Below are positions 61,392 through 64,000 of a DNA stretch of 64,000 nt, one piece after another. The notes under the pieces are model-generated. The model saw only the letters and a program-made list of their open reading frames with translations. It was not told the origin of the DNA and did no database searches. Position numbers and translations under genes: made by a program. This DNA comes from Cycas panzhihuaensis. Its lineage: Eukaryota; Cycadophyta. Numbering within the stretch: position 1 is the first letter of the stretch; each line of letters starts with the position of its first letter. The stretch spans positions 146,389,741 through 146,453,740 of the forward strand of contig CM041465.1 in NCBI GenBank assembly GCA_023213395.1, written 5' to 3'.

Positions 61392-64000
61392 GATAATAAC
61401 TATAGCAACTAGAAATAATATATTAAAATTCTTTTTGAGACTTATGATGTGCTTAAAGTCATTAATGATAACTTTATAAAGCCATATGCCATAAAATTCA
61501 TAAATCTTTAAAAAATCAATAAAATAAAGGCCTTAGCAAATAAAATCATAATGATGAATGTAGATGATAATCAACTCCTAGATATTAGTGAAAGAGGTTA
61601 ATGTATTAAGGTTATTTGTGTAGATTAATTAAGTGATCTTAGGATGTATTGTTAACATTACTCTCTTAGTGAGATATACTTTATGTGCATTTGGATATAA
61701 TTTTAGGTTCATATCATTAGGTGGAAAAATGCTAATCCTAATGGTCATCCTCAATAATAAAAGGTGAAATCTCATAGAGGTAGTGATCATTATTTATTCT
61801 CACCTTCAAGATTTGCTTTTATCTCTTATTTTGCTCTCATTTTCATTCTCCATTATCATTGTGTATATGTGAGTGATTTATTCCTTAGATCCATCCTTCT
61901 TTCGTGCGGTATTAGAGTTAGAAGGGGATTTATTCACTCTATTCAACTTGCATGGAGCTATTTTGCCTCTCCTTCACCTCCAATGCACTCATTATTTTTA
62001 CAATTTTGAGAGTTTTTTATTATATAAAGCTTGTTTATTGTTTTCAATATATTTTAGTATCCTCATTTCATTTTCAAGTGCATTGAAGATTGAAAAATCT
62101 AGTTGAAAGAAGGTTTTTTAGCTCTAGACTTTTTTAAAAAATTAACATGTTATCAATCTTTGTAGCTAATTTTTAATTTCATCAAAGGAGACTTTATTTA
62201 TTTTTCATTAAAAATTAATTATTAGTTATAGAATCTATGTTTTAAAGTTGTAAGGTATATTTTTAACTATTTACAGGTGGCAAAATTTAGCTAAAACCAT
62301 TTTAAAAAAAGGCTATTCAACCCTACAATAAGTAGAAAATAAAAGTTATTTATTTTTATTAAAAATTTATAGGGAGGGATTCCCAAATAAGAGGAATATT
62401 TTTGTCTTCTTCACCATCTTCAAATTTTGCTTCAATTAGCTTCAAAATATAGAAGTTCATTTAGCCCTAATTTGATTATTTTTTTGAGAAATTTTCTCAA
62501 AACACTTAATGCATGTTAGAATTTCTTAAGGGATTTAGTAGATATAGCCTCAGGGAATCTAATAAATTAAGTTTCATCAAATTTGATGCACTAGAGAGAG
62601 AGATTTCTTCAAAATACTAATTTTTGCCTTAGAAAGTCTCATAGAAGTTTTAACAAGTTTCAAGCTATTTCTGCTCATTTTTAAAAGTTTTGCCAAAAGA
62701 CTTTTTGACTCACCATAATAAAATCTATCATTTAGGAGAGTGAAATTTTAAGTTAAAATGTTTCAACTATTATGTATGATTGTGTGACCATACAAAATTT
62801 TTTTATAGAAGGTTTATATTTCTTTTGCTTTGTTTGATACTTTCTCTTTTGGTTAAAATTCAAGTTTAAAGGAAAATTTTCAAGTTTTCTTGCTTTTTCC
62901 CTTCTCTTACTAAAAGAAAAAGGAAGGGAATTTTTTTAAATTGTTTAAAAAAGTAAAAGCAAAAAAGTAAAACTCAATGTAATAGTAAAACACCTAGATT
63001 GTAGCAAAATTTGGTATTTATACTTAGTATTTTTACATGATTATTTATTTGCATGCATATAGCTAAGTAAAAGTAACATAAAAGAGACATAAAAAAGAAC
63101 ATAAATACATTAACAACTCATTTTAGTTTTTAGTAGTATAAACACAAATATATTTATATATTTCCTAAAATAAACCCATTATATTTTATTATTCTGCCAT
63201 CTTGAGTCTATTTGCACACTTGTCAAGGTTGAGATACCTTAGTTAGATGAATGCCAGGGCCTAAGGAAGATATAAGTTTCAAGGTAGGTTTAGACTCAAC
63301 TAAAATATTGGTGGAGAAATAGGTTAGCCATATCTATAAACTCATTTCAAGGATTATCATGATAATTAATTAGGAGAACTAAAACCTTAATGTAAGATTG
63401 AAATCAACTTAGTCCAATATCCATCATAGCTATGGGATATACACATACCATTTGACTCTTCAAAGAAGGTATATAGCTGCTCGGTAGTGAACTGGATGAG
63501 GACTAGAGTACCTGGGCTCTATTGTGACTTGTCTTTTATCACCAAGCATAAGTGTAAGTATCATAAGTGAAGGCATTAATCATGTACTAGAAGCCTTAGA
63601 TATTGAATTAATACCTCACCTACATTTAGATATAAGTTAGAGGTTAATGGCATGACATATCACCACTATTTGCTAGCTCTACGTTAGGCCACATTCTTGC
63701 ATGATTACTTATACTTATTCTTCATAGTTATTGGAAAACACTTGATCATTATTTGCCTCTTTATCATAGTATTTATTTCTACATGCCTACTACACTAGGT
63801 ATATTAGCCACATATGTCAGTGGAGCATACTTTTATCATCTATTCTATTTTATCATCATCACCATATCATCACAATTTAAGTAGAACGTCAATTGCATAT
63901 TAAAAGGTAAAAATAAATGGGATTTATAGTACACTCAAGTTAAAAATGCTATAAAGTATGAAGGCCTTTATAGAGTCTACTTACAACCTACACTAATCAT
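61392..64000 (+). other. Degraded repeat DNA; possible LTR end, PBS and leader
   Basis: GCGGTATTAGAGTT near 61905 resembles a decayed PBS and may follow an LTR whose start is unclear (a TGTTAACATTAC at 61650 is one candidate). The DNA to the right is non-coding and T-rich. Near 63190-63625 it has motifs in the order seen in the copia leaders (GCCAGGGCCTAAGG, TAGAAGCCTTAGATA, ATTAATACCTCACC). This suggests the leader of another copia running off the right edge. Frames at 61764-62106 have no recognisable domain. Confidence 0.35.

Overview
This window is transposable-element DNA from a plant nuclear genome, most likely a seed plant with a large, repeat-rich genome. It is strongly A+T-rich (about 70% by eye, with very few CpG). 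It holds Ty1/copia and chromovirus-type Ty3/gypsy polyproteins, a plant L1-type LINE with an RNase H domain, several non-autonomous LTR elements, and many primer binding sites (PBS) resembling TGGTATCAGAGCC (initiator Met tRNA). I found no host gene, rRNA, tRNA, CRISPR array or bacterial-style operon. I cannot name the species. Every coding region is a pseudogene, and most in-frame stops sit where the family has Gln (CAA/CAG to TAA/TAG) or Trp, as expected from deamination of methylated cytosine.

The main structure is one heavily interrupted element, here called G2. Its 3' LTR is about 2.97 kb (49198-52164). The matching part of its 5' LTR is at 6975-9517, followed by a PBS at 9519. Its own internal DNA (9519-10739, 20141-21327, 36545-37292, 49007-49197; about 3.3 kb) shows only a gag remnant and tandem repeats. 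Into it went: (a) a minus-strand non-autonomous element L2 (10740-20140), which carries a complete gag-only element TG (11666-16046, perfect TSD ATATC); (b) an outer copia (21328-36544), which carries an inner copia of the same lineage (22771-30499) and a ~308-bp TRIM (32881-33188); (c) a Tork-like copia D (37293-49006), whose 5' LTR was split by a full-length LINE (37724-44038, 17-bp TSD).

The left edge (1-6974) is a second stack: the 3' end of a copia (1-1274) inside a gypsy integrase (G1). G1 is cut again in the linker before its chromodomain by a 4.1-kb non-autonomous element L1n (2269-6381) that carries a 234-bp triplication. G1's 3' LTR ends where the G2 5' LTR starts in mid-sequence, so G1 probably sits inside the G2 5' LTR, and the first ~0.4 kb of that LTR lies left of the window.

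The right side (52165-64000) holds a complete chromovirus G3 (54497-61391, two 237-bp LTRs, perfect TSD GATAA) in other degraded repeat DNA. G3 contains a further LTR copy of the TG family. A possible LTR end with PBS near 61903 may start another element running out of the window.

No new cellular system was found. The points most worth checking are the nesting order, the gag-only and pol-less elements, the TRIM, the tandemly repeated PBS, the 234-bp repeat shared between families, and a leader segment shared by the two nested copias.
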